Source: Niastella yeongjuensis
Lineage (GTDB): Bacteria; Bacteroidota; Bacteroidia; Chitinophagales; Chitinophagaceae
Assembly (NCBI RefSeq): GCF_900110245.1
Contig: NZ_FOCZ01000002.1
Coordinates: 744,001-808,000 of the forward strand
Direction: 5' to 3'
DNA length: 64,000 nucleotides
This document shows, piece after piece, positions 18,901-26,748 of the stretch. Below the pieces are notes generated by a model. The model saw only the letters and a list, made by a program, of their open reading frames with translations, was not told the DNA's origin and did not search any database. The position numbers and the translations under genes were made by a program. How positions within the stretch are numbered: the stretch's first letter is position 1; each line of letters starts with the position of its first letter.

Positions 18901-19186
18901 CGACTATCCCCGCCCGAATGCAAATATTTCAAGAGCCGCCATGCCATTTGCTACCACGCTCGGTTACAAGGATGGTTCTTTTGTAAAGATCAGGAACATA
19001 ACCCTCGGTTACACGCTTCCCAAAACATTTACCCAAAAGTTCCATGTCAGCAATTTACGCTGGTATGTAAGCGCCAAGAACTACTTCACATTTGCCAAAG
19101 AAAAGGATTATGATCCGGAAGGTGAAGGTTCATTCGAACGGCCATTGACCAAATTGTTGGTTACCGGGTTAAATATTGAATTCTAA
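15914..19186 (+). CDS. SusC-type TonB-dependent transducer with STN domain
   Basis: 1090 residues. A long N-terminal signal region (hydrophobic core about residues 20-40, ending VSARGFGQ) is followed by an STN domain (about 44-118: LRYKNAEIAGILVNIEKQSNYRF, VDIRQALDNLF, LIVINED). Next come a carboxypeptidase-regulatory-like domain (about 128-195), the plug (ENIVVIGYGTVKKRDLTG, FIVDGIQY, STAIYGSRGANGVIIITTK) and the barrel, ending LLVTGLNIEF. The STN domain marks it as a transducer that contacts the FecR protein encoded upstream, so transport of the pectin ligand should switch on the ECF factor. It is paired with the SusD 27 bases downstream. This is the only STN-bearing SusC in the window. Confidence 0.97.
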   Translation: MKSFRTGIKSPLLSNALLVMKITTFLLLVGVLQVSARGFGQDKLNLRYKNAEIAGILVNIEKQSNYRFLYNNQLSAIRQKVTINLENVDIRQALDNLFSQTILTYRFMASGLIVINEDAARQAAERKITGKITDPNGAPLSGVTVTIKGTTKATTTNEQGVFALTADDNDVLVFSYVGFDTQEIKVGDKTQVNLSMASAASSLENIVVIGYGTVKKRDLTGAVVSLKGDEVKKVAAGNVMESVQGKVAGVDITRTSGGAGSNVNVTVRGNRSILAQNTPLFIVDGIQYANFQDINPNDIQSMEVLKDASSTAIYGSRGANGVIIITTKRGASGKVRVAANAYYGVNKETGYPVPMNGPQYAELKRQGARTAGTWKSPADDASLFKADFTAATDGTSTYWPGLLLKDGSQQDYGVNVASGSDKTKVFFSFDYFKEKGLLNNDFSGRYTLRLNIDQTVIGTFKVGLQSQLTYYDENRRTDNVLTVANKVIPYYVPYAADGSLIRLPGNANQVNPLLEEQPGAYINETNTTRILSSAYAEWKPFSSLTLRSNLGITNGSSRNGSFLGENTITRFNSTGSFAKITNATQADLIWENIITWNKKFGDHSLDLTAVTSYISSKQDSSYAQGTGQLIPGQSWNALLNNPLNLGIWSNYIGNNLVSGAFRVNYGYKGKYLLTLTGRADGSSVLLKENRWSFFPSAAVAWRIIDENFMQEQSIFSDLKLRASYGVAGNAAVKPYSTTTGLILIPYSFNDISMLAYGFDPQNGNRNLKWELTGTQNIGLDFGLFKNRITASVDYYDSKTRDLLLLRPLPGSSGHTRVVENVGKTRNNGIEVSLRTVNVQTKDLTWSSAISYTRNKERITDLLNGKNDVAGGLFIGSPVRSFYDFKKEGIWQTADSALARSFGYKPGDIRVADLSGDKGQPDGKLDATYDRTVVGSAVPNYTLGFSNDVSYKNFDLNVYVFARIGQTFVSDYANKFEPNAIENGANVNYWTPENPTNDYPRPNANISRAAMPFATTLGYKDGSFVKIRNITLGYTLPKTFTQKFHVSNLRWYVSAKNYFTFAKEKDYDPEGEGSFERPLTKLLVTGLNIEF

Positions 19187-19213
19187 ACTTTATTCATTCT
19201 AGATATAATTAAA

Positions 19214-20914
19214 ATGAAAAACAGTATAAATAAAGTCATGGGTTTCGTGCTGGCGGGATCCCTGGTATTTACGGCGTGCGATAAAAAGCTATCAGAATAT
19301 AACCCTACCGGTTTAACACCCGATGTTACTTATACAACTGCTAAAGGTTTTGAAACATTGGTGAATGCTACTTATACCTATACCCGTTTTTGGTATGGAA
19401 AAGAAGAAGGATATGGGTTATCGGAAATGGGTACCGACATCTGGACCAATGGTACGGGCGACGTGTTCCCACAATTATCCCGGTATGATAACCTGCAGGG
19501 TAGTAACACAACGGCATTGAACCTGGAGTGGGATAATTTTTATGCAGCTATATATTTATGTAACACGGGTATCTCCAAAATTGGCGGCATCCCGGATTAT
19601 ACAGCAAAGCAAAAAACACAACGCGAAGCTGAATTGCGCTTTATGCGTGCCTTCTATTACTGGCATATTGTAGAAACCTGGGGCGGTGTACACTTTACAA
19701 CCGAGGCTACAGCACCCGGAGTAATTGAATCAACCGCCAACAAAACACCGGTTGAAACTTTCTACACCCAGATATTTGAAGACCTGAATTTTGCCGTAAA
19801 GAACTTACCGGCTACTGCTACTGACTACGGCCGGCCTACGGCTACTATTCCTGTGGCCAAAGCATTTTTAGCGCGGATGTATTTAACCCGTGGCATGAAC
19901 GCAGAAGCGGCTGCCATGGCAGATGATTTGATTAAGAATCCGGATTATATGTTGCTGCCTAAGTTCGCCGATTTGTGGAGCATGAGCAATTTGAAGAACA
20001 AGGAAGTGATCTGGTCCATTGATTATTCAAGCAACCTGGCCAATAACGACCTGGTTTCATCTGCCTATCCCAGTGGCCATAGCCGTGGAAGCAACAACGG
20101 TCATATGTTATTCACGCAGGTGTATGATCAGGTGAATACCAGCCTGCTGATCCGCGATATCCCCAATGGCCGTCCGTTTAACCGGTATATGCCCACCAAG
20201 GCTTTGCTGGACCTGTTCAATGAAAACGACGATGCCCGGTACCAGGCTTCCTTCCAGGTGGCCTGGTTGTGCAATAAAGAAGCCCGTACTGCCGGTAACT
20301 CTTTCAATACAAAAGATACTTTCGATTTCAAGCTGGGCGATACCGTTTGCTATACTTCAAAAAGTACGCTTACGGCCGCTTCGATGAATGCCAAACATTA
20401 TACTACTTACGATATTTCGCGGGTGTACAATGCCGCTGGTGTTCCAACAAACAGAAAGTTCTATATCTCGCTGAAGAAGTTCATGGACCCCACCCGTGGT
20501 TCGTTTAATGAGGCCCAAAGTGCCCGTGACGTATTTGTGATCAGGCTGGCCGAAATGTACCTGATTGCGGCCGAGGCCAATTTCAACCTCGGCAAGCCCG
20601 ATGTAGCAGCAGGGTTACTGAACACCTTGCGTACCCGGGCAGCCATTCCAGGCCATGAGGCTGCCATGCAGATCACACCCGCCCAGGTTACCCTCGATTT
20701 CATCCTCGATGAACGGGCACGCGAGCTGTGTGGTGAACAATTGCGCTGGTTCGACCTGAAACGGACGAATAAATTAATGGACCGGGTTACCAGACTAAAC
20801 CCCGATGCCGCCCAATACATAAAGGCGTACCATACAGTGCGGCCAATTCCGCAATCACAAATAGATGCAGTTACTAATAAGAACGAATTCACCCAAAATC
20901 AGGGTTATCAATAG
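19214..20914 (+). CDS. SusD-family outer-membrane lipoprotein
   Basis: 566 residues with a lipoprotein signal peptide (VFTAC, Cys22). The N-terminal helical region carries QREAELRFMRAFYYWHIVETWGGVHF, and the C-terminal region carries VIRLAEMYLIAAEANFNLGKPD and LDERARELCGEQLRWFDLKRT, both standard SusD signatures. It forms the surface binding lid of the STN-type SusC just upstream. Its sequence differs clearly from the SusD at 4214, so the two pairs probably bind different pectin fragments, such as rhamnogalacturonan versus homogalacturonan pieces (inference). Confidence 0.96.
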   Translation: MKNSINKVMGFVLAGSLVFTACDKKLSEYNPTGLTPDVTYTTAKGFETLVNATYTYTRFWYGKEEGYGLSEMGTDIWTNGTGDVFPQLSRYDNLQGSNTTALNLEWDNFYAAIYLCNTGISKIGGIPDYTAKQKTQREAELRFMRAFYYWHIVETWGGVHFTTEATAPGVIESTANKTPVETFYTQIFEDLNFAVKNLPATATDYGRPTATIPVAKAFLARMYLTRGMNAEAAAMADDLIKNPDYMLLPKFADLWSMSNLKNKEVIWSIDYSSNLANNDLVSSAYPSGHSRGSNNGHMLFTQVYDQVNTSLLIRDIPNGRPFNRYMPTKALLDLFNENDDARYQASFQVAWLCNKEARTAGNSFNTKDTFDFKLGDTVCYTSKSTLTAASMNAKHYTTYDISRVYNAAGVPTNRKFYISLKKFMDPTRGSFNEAQSARDVFVIRLAEMYLIAAEANFNLGKPDVAAGLLNTLRTRAAIPGHEAAMQITPAQVTLDFILDERARELCGEQLRWFDLKRTNKLMDRVTRLNPDAAQYIKAYHTVRPIPQSQIDAVTNKNEFTQNQGYQ

Positions 20915-21381
20915 CAGTAAAAGAGTCACAAGCCAGGTTTTACTACAGGAGGTTTCTTTCACAATTTTGCTGGCAGTCGCGTAAAGGGGTATGGTTCTGG
21001 GTAATTTTACGTTGATTGCCAGCATTTTATTTCCCGCCGGGTATGTTATCGTTGCCGGTAACGTTTGCGTAAATAAAAATCCATATTCGTTTCGGTGGGT
21101 TTAAATATCTGTGTACACTTGCCCTTGAAAAACAGGTATTTCGAGTTACAGGTTGCAGGTTTCAGGCTTCAGGGACCGTTTTTCCCCTGTATCCTGCAAC
21201 TTGTAGCCTGTAACTTCTATCTTAATTCGATTGCCTTGCAGCATACATATTGCAAATTTTATTACCTTTTCCATAAACAAAAACTACTGCAAACGTACGC
21301 GCAAATCGCTAAATCAACGGGTTGGTCCCGCTGGGTCCAAAACCTTTGCATTTTAAAATTTTTTGAAGTAAACATCGTGTA
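20915..21381 (+). other. Gene-free region with two inverted repeats before GH28
   Basis: No credible gene. A hairpin with TGCTGGCA (20968-20975) and TGCCAGCA (21017-21024) also pairs CGTAAA with TTTACG inside. A second, imperfect palindrome of the TTACAGGTTGCAGG family covers about 21143-21217. Near the GH28 start, TTG at 21322 and AACCTTTG at 21341-21348 resemble a Bacteroidota -33/-7 promoter with a short spacer. Confidence 0.5.
21143..21217 (+). repeat. Palindromic repeat of the GTTACAGGTTGCAGG family
   Basis: Left arm 21143-21174 and right arm 21184-21217 are imperfect reverse complements built from CCTGTAAC/CTTGCAAC-like words. A second copy with nearly the same arms is at 45121-45203 on the other side of the window. 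Confidence 0.65.
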
Positions 21382-23025
21382 ATGAACAATTGGTTTAAAG
21401 CAGCAGCAGTATTAGGTTTAATGGCTTGTTCAACCGGCTTAATGGCCCAAAAACTACCGGTTATCCAGCAAACCAGTTTCAAAAAAGATTCTACCTATAT
21501 TACCAAATTTGGAGCAATTGCCGATGGTCAAACGTTAAACACGAAGGCCATCAATGCCGCCATTGATGCCTGTAATAAAAAAGGGGGTGGGGTAGTGGTT
21601 GTGCCAGCCGGTCTTTGGCTTACCGGTCCCCTCGTTCTGAAAAGTAATGTGAACCTGCACTTGAAAAAAGGGGCCATGTTACAATTCACCAAAGATTTTA
21701 ACCAGTACCAGCTGGTAGAAGGCAACTGGGAGGGTATTCCCCAAATGCGTAACCAGAGCCCTGTATCGGCCACCAATGCCACCAACATCGCCATTACCGG
21801 TTTTGGTGTTATCGACGGCGGCGGCGAAGCCTGGCGCCAGGTAAGAAAAGAAAAGCTCACAGAAAGCCAGTGGAAAAAATGGACCTCACAAGGTGGGGTG
21901 GTAAGTGCCGACGGCAATTCCTGGTACCCCAGTGAACAATGGTTACAGGCTACTAAAATGAAGAACGCCGGTGAAATAACACCCGACAAAACACCGGAAT
22001 TCTATAAAAGCATAAAAGATTTTCTGCGTCCCAACCTGATCGTGATCACCAAATGCAAAAAGGTATTATTAGAAGGTGTAACCTTTCAAAACTCGGCAGC
22101 CTGGTGTTTGCACCCGCTTATGAGTGAAGACCTCACCGTAAGAAACGTTACCGTAAAAAATCCCTGGTTTGCACAAAATGGCGATGGCATCGATGTAGAA
22201 AGCTGTAACCGGGTTTTGATCGAGAACAGTTCATTCGACGTAGGCGACGATGGCCTTTGTATGAAAAGCGGTCGTGATGAAGCCGGCAGAAAAAGAGGTA
22301 TGCCCACCGAAAATGTGATCATCCGCGATTGTAAGGTATATCATGCGCACGGCGGTTTTGTAATTGGCAGTGAAATGAGCGGTGGCGCCCGCAACATCTG
22401 GGTGGACAATTGCACGTTTATTGGCACCGATATAGGCCTGCGGTTTAAAACAACCCGCGGCCGTGGTGGCATTGTTGAAAATATCTACATCAACGATATT
22501 CAGATGATCGATATTCCCGGCGAGGCCATCCTGTTCGATATGTATTATATGTCGGTTGACCCTGTTGCCCTGGCTGGTGAAAAACGCGAGTTGCCCAAAG
22601 TAGAAACCCTGCCCGTAACAGAAGCAACGCCTCAGTTCCAGAACTTTGTAGTAAAGAATGTGGTTTGTAACGGCGCGGCCAAAGGCATCTTCATCCGCGG
22701 TATTCCCGAAATGCATGTAAAAGAGGTACACCTCGAAAATATGATGCTGCAGGCCGACAAAGGCATCGACATTCAGGAAGCATCGGGCATTACCCTTAAA
22801 AATGTTACCATCCTGAGCAAGGAAACCAATCCGGTGGTAGACATCATCAACAGCGACCGCCTCACTTTTGATAAACTGACCTATAAAAAAGATGCTGAGT
22901 TGTTATTCCGCGTGGCTGGCGACAGAACAAAGAATATTAACATACAAAATACCGATGCTTCAAAAGCCAAAGAAAAGATCCAGTATGAATTTGGCGCATC
23001 GGCACAGAATGTAACCATAAAATAA
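21382..23025 (+). CDS. Glycoside hydrolase family 28 (polygalacturonase-type)
   Basis: 547 residues. The N-terminus is an export signal; LMAC at 13-16 could be a lipobox, or cleavage could follow LMAQ at 23. The right-handed beta-helix has the GH28 active-site series: NGDGID at 266-271 (Asp268), VGDDG with Asp289 and Asp290, HGG (His323) and RFK (Lys356). The usual NTDG and GHG are here NGDG and HGG, common variants among exo-acting GH28 enzymes. These hydrolyse alpha-1,4-linked galacturonic acid from homogalacturonan or the galacturonate-rhamnose backbone. The gene has its own likely promoter and is followed by GH105, so GH28 and GH105 probably work together in the periplasm. Confidence 0.93.
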   Translation: MNNWFKAAAVLGLMACSTGLMAQKLPVIQQTSFKKDSTYITKFGAIADGQTLNTKAINAAIDACNKKGGGVVVVPAGLWLTGPLVLKSNVNLHLKKGAMLQFTKDFNQYQLVEGNWEGIPQMRNQSPVSATNATNIAITGFGVIDGGGEAWRQVRKEKLTESQWKKWTSQGGVVSADGNSWYPSEQWLQATKMKNAGEITPDKTPEFYKSIKDFLRPNLIVITKCKKVLLEGVTFQNSAAWCLHPLMSEDLTVRNVTVKNPWFAQNGDGIDVESCNRVLIENSSFDVGDDGLCMKSGRDEAGRKRGMPTENVIIRDCKVYHAHGGFVIGSEMSGGARNIWVDNCTFIGTDIGLRFKTTRGRGGIVENIYINDIQMIDIPGEAILFDMYYMSVDPVALAGEKRELPKVETLPVTEATPQFQNFVVKNVVCNGAAKGIFIRGIPEMHVKEVHLENMMLQADKGIDIQEASGITLKNVTILSKETNPVVDIINSDRLTFDKLTYKKDAELLFRVAGDRTKNINIQNTDASKAKEKIQYEFGASAQNVTIK

Positions 23026-23030
23026 AAGAA

Positions 23031-23076
23031 GGTGTGTCACGGTTCGTTTGCCGTGCACATGTAACCGTGGCACACC
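23031..23076 (+). terminator. Stem-loop with CACGGTT core after GH28
   Basis: GGTGTGTCACGGTT (23031-23044) pairs with AACCGTGGCACACC (23063-23076) with a single G-T wobble. The core recurs in the hairpins at 28415-28447 and 33001-33029. There is no T run. Confidence 0.6.
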
Positions 23077-23133
23077 CTGGGCTCTTGCAACCTGAACCTT
23101 GCAAATTGCGACTTGCAACAAAAAAATACTAAC

Positions 23134-25074
23134 ATGAAGTTTTCTCGTACGTTGATTGCCATTAGTACACTAGTAACGGTGAACAGCTATGCCCAACAGG
23201 GAACAGCCGTGTCGGGAGTAGCTACTACAGCAAAACAGAACTGGTCACAGGGAATGGCAGCTTCTGTAATGGGCTGGTGGAACGATACCCTGGCTAAAAA
23301 GCCTGCTCACTGGAGCTACGATATGGGCGTTGTATTAAAAGGAATGGAAGCATTGTGGAAAGCAACCGGCGATGCCACCTACTTCAAATACATCCAAAAA
23401 AGTATGGATGCATGGGTGAATGAAGATGGTACTGTCAGAGGCTACGATCCCCATGAATTCAATATCGATAATGTAAACGATGGCAAACTGCTGCTGACCT
23501 TATACCGCGCCACCGAAAAGGTGAAGTATAAAAAAGCGGCCGATTTATTACGCAGCCAGTTACAAAACCACCCCCGTACAAAAGAAGGCAGCTTCTGGCA
23601 TAAAAAAGTGTATCCCTGGCAGGTATGGCTCGATGGTTTGTATATGGGCCAGCCCTTTTACGCCGAGTATGCCATGCTGTTTGGAGAAGATACCGCTTTC
23701 AATGATATTACCCGCCAGTTTGCAGCCATTGAGCGGCATACACGCGATCCCAAAACCGGGTTGTTGTACCATGGCTGGGACGAATCGAAAGAGCAAAAAT
23801 GGGCCAACAAACAAACCGGTAACTCTCCGCATTTCTGGGGCCGCGCATTGGGCTGGTACGGAATGGCACTGGTAGATGCACTGGATTATTTCCCCACCAA
23901 TCACCCCGGCCGCGATACCCTCGTTGGCATTTTGAACCGCTTTACCAAAGCCGTTATCAATGTACAGGACGCCAAAACCGGTTTGTGGTACGATATAGTT
24001 GATATGCCAACTACCCCAAAGAACTATCTGGAAGCATCCGCATCAAGCATGCTGGTGTATACCATAGCCAAAGGCATTCGCAAAGGCTACCTGCCCGCTA
24101 CTTACTGGGCAAACGCCAAAAAAGGATACGAAGGAATTGTAAAAACATTTGTTGACAAAAACGACAAAGGCGAAGTGCAATTAAAAGGCACTGTAAAAGT
24201 ATCTGGCCTGGGTGGTAACCCTTACCGCGACGGCAGCTTTGAATACTATATGGGTGAACCGGTAATTGTGAACGACTGGAAAGGTATCGGTGCGTATTTA
24301 CTGGCTGGTGCTGAAATGGAAAACATGCCAGCCGAAATGCCCGGCAAAGGCAAAACGGTTACGGTTGACTATTACTTCAACCACGAAGACAAAAAAGAAC
24401 TGAACGGGTTTCAATACCCCACCCACTATACCTGGAATGAAATGAGCAACAACGGGTTTAGTTTACTGGGGGATATCTTCAGCAGCTACGGCGCCAAACT
24501 CAGTACGCTGGAAGCGGCACCTACAGCAGCCAACCTGGCTAAAACCGATGTATACATCATTTGTGATCCCGATGGATTGAAAGATAACAAGAACCCCAAT
24601 TATGTGAACGAAGAACACGTGAAGGCGATCACTGCCTGGGTTCAAAAAGGCGGCGTATTGATCTTAATGGCTAACGACAGTGCCAATTGCGACCTGGTTC
24701 ATTTCAATAAACTGGCCAACGCATTCGGCATCACCTTCAGTAACCGCGGCCGCAACTTTGTACAGGGCAGCCAGTACGAAACAGGGGTAGTATCTATTGC
24801 CGCGGGCAACGAGGTGTTCAAACAAACCAAAAAGGTTTACCTGAAGGAGATCAGCATCCTGGAAACAAAAACGCCTGCCAAACCATTGGTAAAAGCAGAT
24901 AACGATATTGTGATGGCGACCGCCAAATTAGGCAAGGGAACCGTGTTTGCAGTAGGTGATCCCTGGCTGTATAACGAGTATACCGATGGCCGTAAAATAC
25001 CCGCGGAGTATGAAAATGCCAAAGCAGCTTATGAATTAGCTAAATGGGTATTGCAGCAAGGCGTAAAGAAGTAA
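23134..25074 (+). CDS. GH105 unsaturated rhamnogalacturonyl hydrolase with C-terminal DUF4350-like domain
   Basis: The start is ATG 23134, which opens a signal peptide (MKFSRTLIAISTLVTVNSYAQ); the open frame from TTG 23113 adds only repeat-derived residues. Residues ~35-385 form the alpha/alpha-barrel of GH88/GH105 enzymes: WSYDMGVVLKGMEALWKATGD, DNVNDGKLLLTLYRAT, PWQVWLDGLYMGQPFYAEYA, HFWGRALGWYGMALVDAL and YLEASASSMLVYTIAKG. These hydrate the unsaturated galacturonyl end left by pectin lyases. From ~410 on, a second domain (VDYYFNHEDKK, AKTDVYIICDPDGLKDN, GGVLILMANDSANCDLVHFNKLANAFGITF) resembles DUF4350, a Rossmann-like domain of unknown role. At 646 residues it is nearly twice the size of a plain GH105. 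Confidence 0.9.
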   Translation: MKFSRTLIAISTLVTVNSYAQQGTAVSGVATTAKQNWSQGMAASVMGWWNDTLAKKPAHWSYDMGVVLKGMEALWKATGDATYFKYIQKSMDAWVNEDGTVRGYDPHEFNIDNVNDGKLLLTLYRATEKVKYKKAADLLRSQLQNHPRTKEGSFWHKKVYPWQVWLDGLYMGQPFYAEYAMLFGEDTAFNDITRQFAAIERHTRDPKTGLLYHGWDESKEQKWANKQTGNSPHFWGRALGWYGMALVDALDYFPTNHPGRDTLVGILNRFTKAVINVQDAKTGLWYDIVDMPTTPKNYLEASASSMLVYTIAKGIRKGYLPATYWANAKKGYEGIVKTFVDKNDKGEVQLKGTVKVSGLGGNPYRDGSFEYYMGEPVIVNDWKGIGAYLLAGAEMENMPAEMPGKGKTVTVDYYFNHEDKKELNGFQYPTHYTWNEMSNNGFSLLGDIFSSYGAKLSTLEAAPTAANLAKTDVYIICDPDGLKDNKNPNYVNEEHVKAITAWVQKGGVLILMANDSANCDLVHFNKLANAFGITFSNRGRNFVQGSQYETGVVSIAAGNEVFKQTKKVYLKEISILETKTPAKPLVKADNDIVMATAKLGKGTVFAVGDPWLYNEYTDGRKIPAEYENAKAAYELAKWVLQQGVKK

Positions 25075-25234
25075 TACATTACCGGCTGGTTGTCATCATA
25101 CTAAAGGGTGCATGGCTGGCAGGTGGTAGGGAAGTGCAGGACAGAATTTTGAAGAATAGTGTGCATTTTTATGGGATGGTCATTTTTGAGCCCACGAATA
25201 ACAAAAAAGAATTATAAAAATTAAAGCGTAGAGT

Positions 25235-26746
25235 ATGATCCTTTCGAGGTACAACCTGAAAAATATCAGTGCGCAGGATATAGAAGCACCTGCAGATTCA
25301 GTTTTTGATCTCCCTGAAAAAGTATTGCAGTTTGGTACTGGCGTATTATTGCGCGGCTTACCGGATTATTTCATTGACAAAGCCAACCGCCAGGGCGTTT
25401 TCAATGGCCGGGTGGTAGTGGTGAAGTCAACCGACAGCGATTCTTCAGCATTTGATAAACAGGATGGATTATATACTCAATGCGTACGTGGTTTGGAAGG
25501 TGGTAAAACGGTAGTTGAGAACATCATCAACTCATCTATCAGCCGTGTGCTGAGCGCAAAAGACGAGTGGAGCGAAATTCTCCAATGCGCCCACAACCCC
25601 AACATGCAGATCATTATCTCCAATACTACCGAGGTAGGTATTCAACTGGTACAGGACGATATCCATCGCCTGCCGCCCGTTAGCTTCCCCGGTAAACTGC
25701 TGGCATTTTTACTGGAGCGCTACAAAGCGTTCGACGGCAGCCGCCAAAGCGGTATGGTGATCGTTCCCACCGAACTGATCCCCGATAATGGTAAAAAGCT
25801 GGAATCTATTGTACTGGAACTGGCGCATTTGAATGGTCTGGATGACACTTTCATTCAGTGGCTGGAAAACTGCAACTACTTCTGCAGCTCCCTGGTTGAC
25901 CGAATTGTACCCGGTAAACCCGATAACGCTACCCGCGAGAACCTGGAAAAACAGTTTGGATACAAAGACGAGTTGCTTACCATGAGCGAAGTATACCGGC
26001 TTTGGGCCATCGAGGGCGGTGAGCACATTAAATCAGTGCTGACTTTTGCCTCAGTGGATGAAGGCGTGGTGATTGCCCCCGATATCAACCTGTTCAGAGA
26101 ACTGAAATTACGTATGTTGAATGGTACGCATACTTTGTCGTGCGGACTGGCCTACCTGGCTGGCTTCGGCACTGTGAAACAGGCTATGGACGATGCGGCC
26201 ATGCAAACATTTATCAGCCGTTTAATGTTAAATGAGATAGCTACCGGAATTCCATATGATGTAGAACAGGGCGTTACCCAAACGTTTGGAAGCAAAGTAC
26301 TGGATCGTTTCGCCAATCCCAATATCGAACACCACTGGATAAACATTACCATGCAATACACTTCAAAAATGAAGATGCGTAATGTGCCCGTGATCCTGAA
26401 ATATGCAGAACGGGTAAAAACAGTGCCTGAGAATATTGCGCTTGGTTTTGCCGCTTATCTGTTATTTTTGAAGCCTGTAAATAAGAAACAGGACAAATTC
26501 TACGGCGAGTGGCAGGGAAAAGAGTACCATATCCAGGACGATTTTGCTCCTTATTTCTTTGAAAAATGGAGCAAACTGGAGCCAGCCCAGCTGGCCGATG
26601 AGGTACTGGCTGATACCAACCTGTGGGGAGCCGACCTGAGCGCCATCCCTGGCTTTGCCCAGGCTGTAAAAGACAACATGGCCGCATTACTGGAAAACGG
26701 GGCAGCTAAAACAATTCAACATCAGACCAAAAAAGTATTGGCATAA
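25235..26746 (+). CDS. uxaB: Tagaturonate reductase
   Basis: 503 residues without a signal peptide, hence cytoplasmic. The N-terminal NAD-binding part has VLQFGTGVLLRGLPDYFIDKANRQGVFNGRVVVVKST. The middle and C-terminal mannitol-dehydrogenase-like domain has NCNYFCSSLVDRIVPG and LRMLNGTHTLSCGLAYLAGF, with Lys and His in the expected catalytic region. The enzyme reduces D-tagaturonate to D-altronate with NADH. It is the second step of galacturonate breakdown after UxaC. Only 2 bases separate it from uxaA, so the two are surely co-transcribed. Confidence 0.96.
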   Translation: MILSRYNLKNISAQDIEAPADSVFDLPEKVLQFGTGVLLRGLPDYFIDKANRQGVFNGRVVVVKSTDSDSSAFDKQDGLYTQCVRGLEGGKTVVENIINSSISRVLSAKDEWSEILQCAHNPNMQIIISNTTEVGIQLVQDDIHRLPPVSFPGKLLAFLLERYKAFDGSRQSGMVIVPTELIPDNGKKLESIVLELAHLNGLDDTFIQWLENCNYFCSSLVDRIVPGKPDNATRENLEKQFGYKDELLTMSEVYRLWAIEGGEHIKSVLTFASVDEGVVIAPDINLFRELKLRMLNGTHTLSCGLAYLAGFGTVKQAMDDAAMQTFISRLMLNEIATGIPYDVEQGVTQTFGSKVLDRFANPNIEHHWINITMQYTSKMKMRNVPVILKYAERVKTVPENIALGFAAYLLFLKPVNKKQDKFYGEWQGKEYHIQDDFAPYFFEKWSKLEPAQLADEVLADTNLWGADLSAIPGFAQAVKDNMAALLENGAAKTIQHQTKKVLA

Positions 26747-26748
26747 AT

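Noticed and set aside
21095-21382. 95-residue plus-strand frame before GH28
   Set aside because: It reads through the palindromic repeat and the promoter region, so it is very unlikely to be translated.
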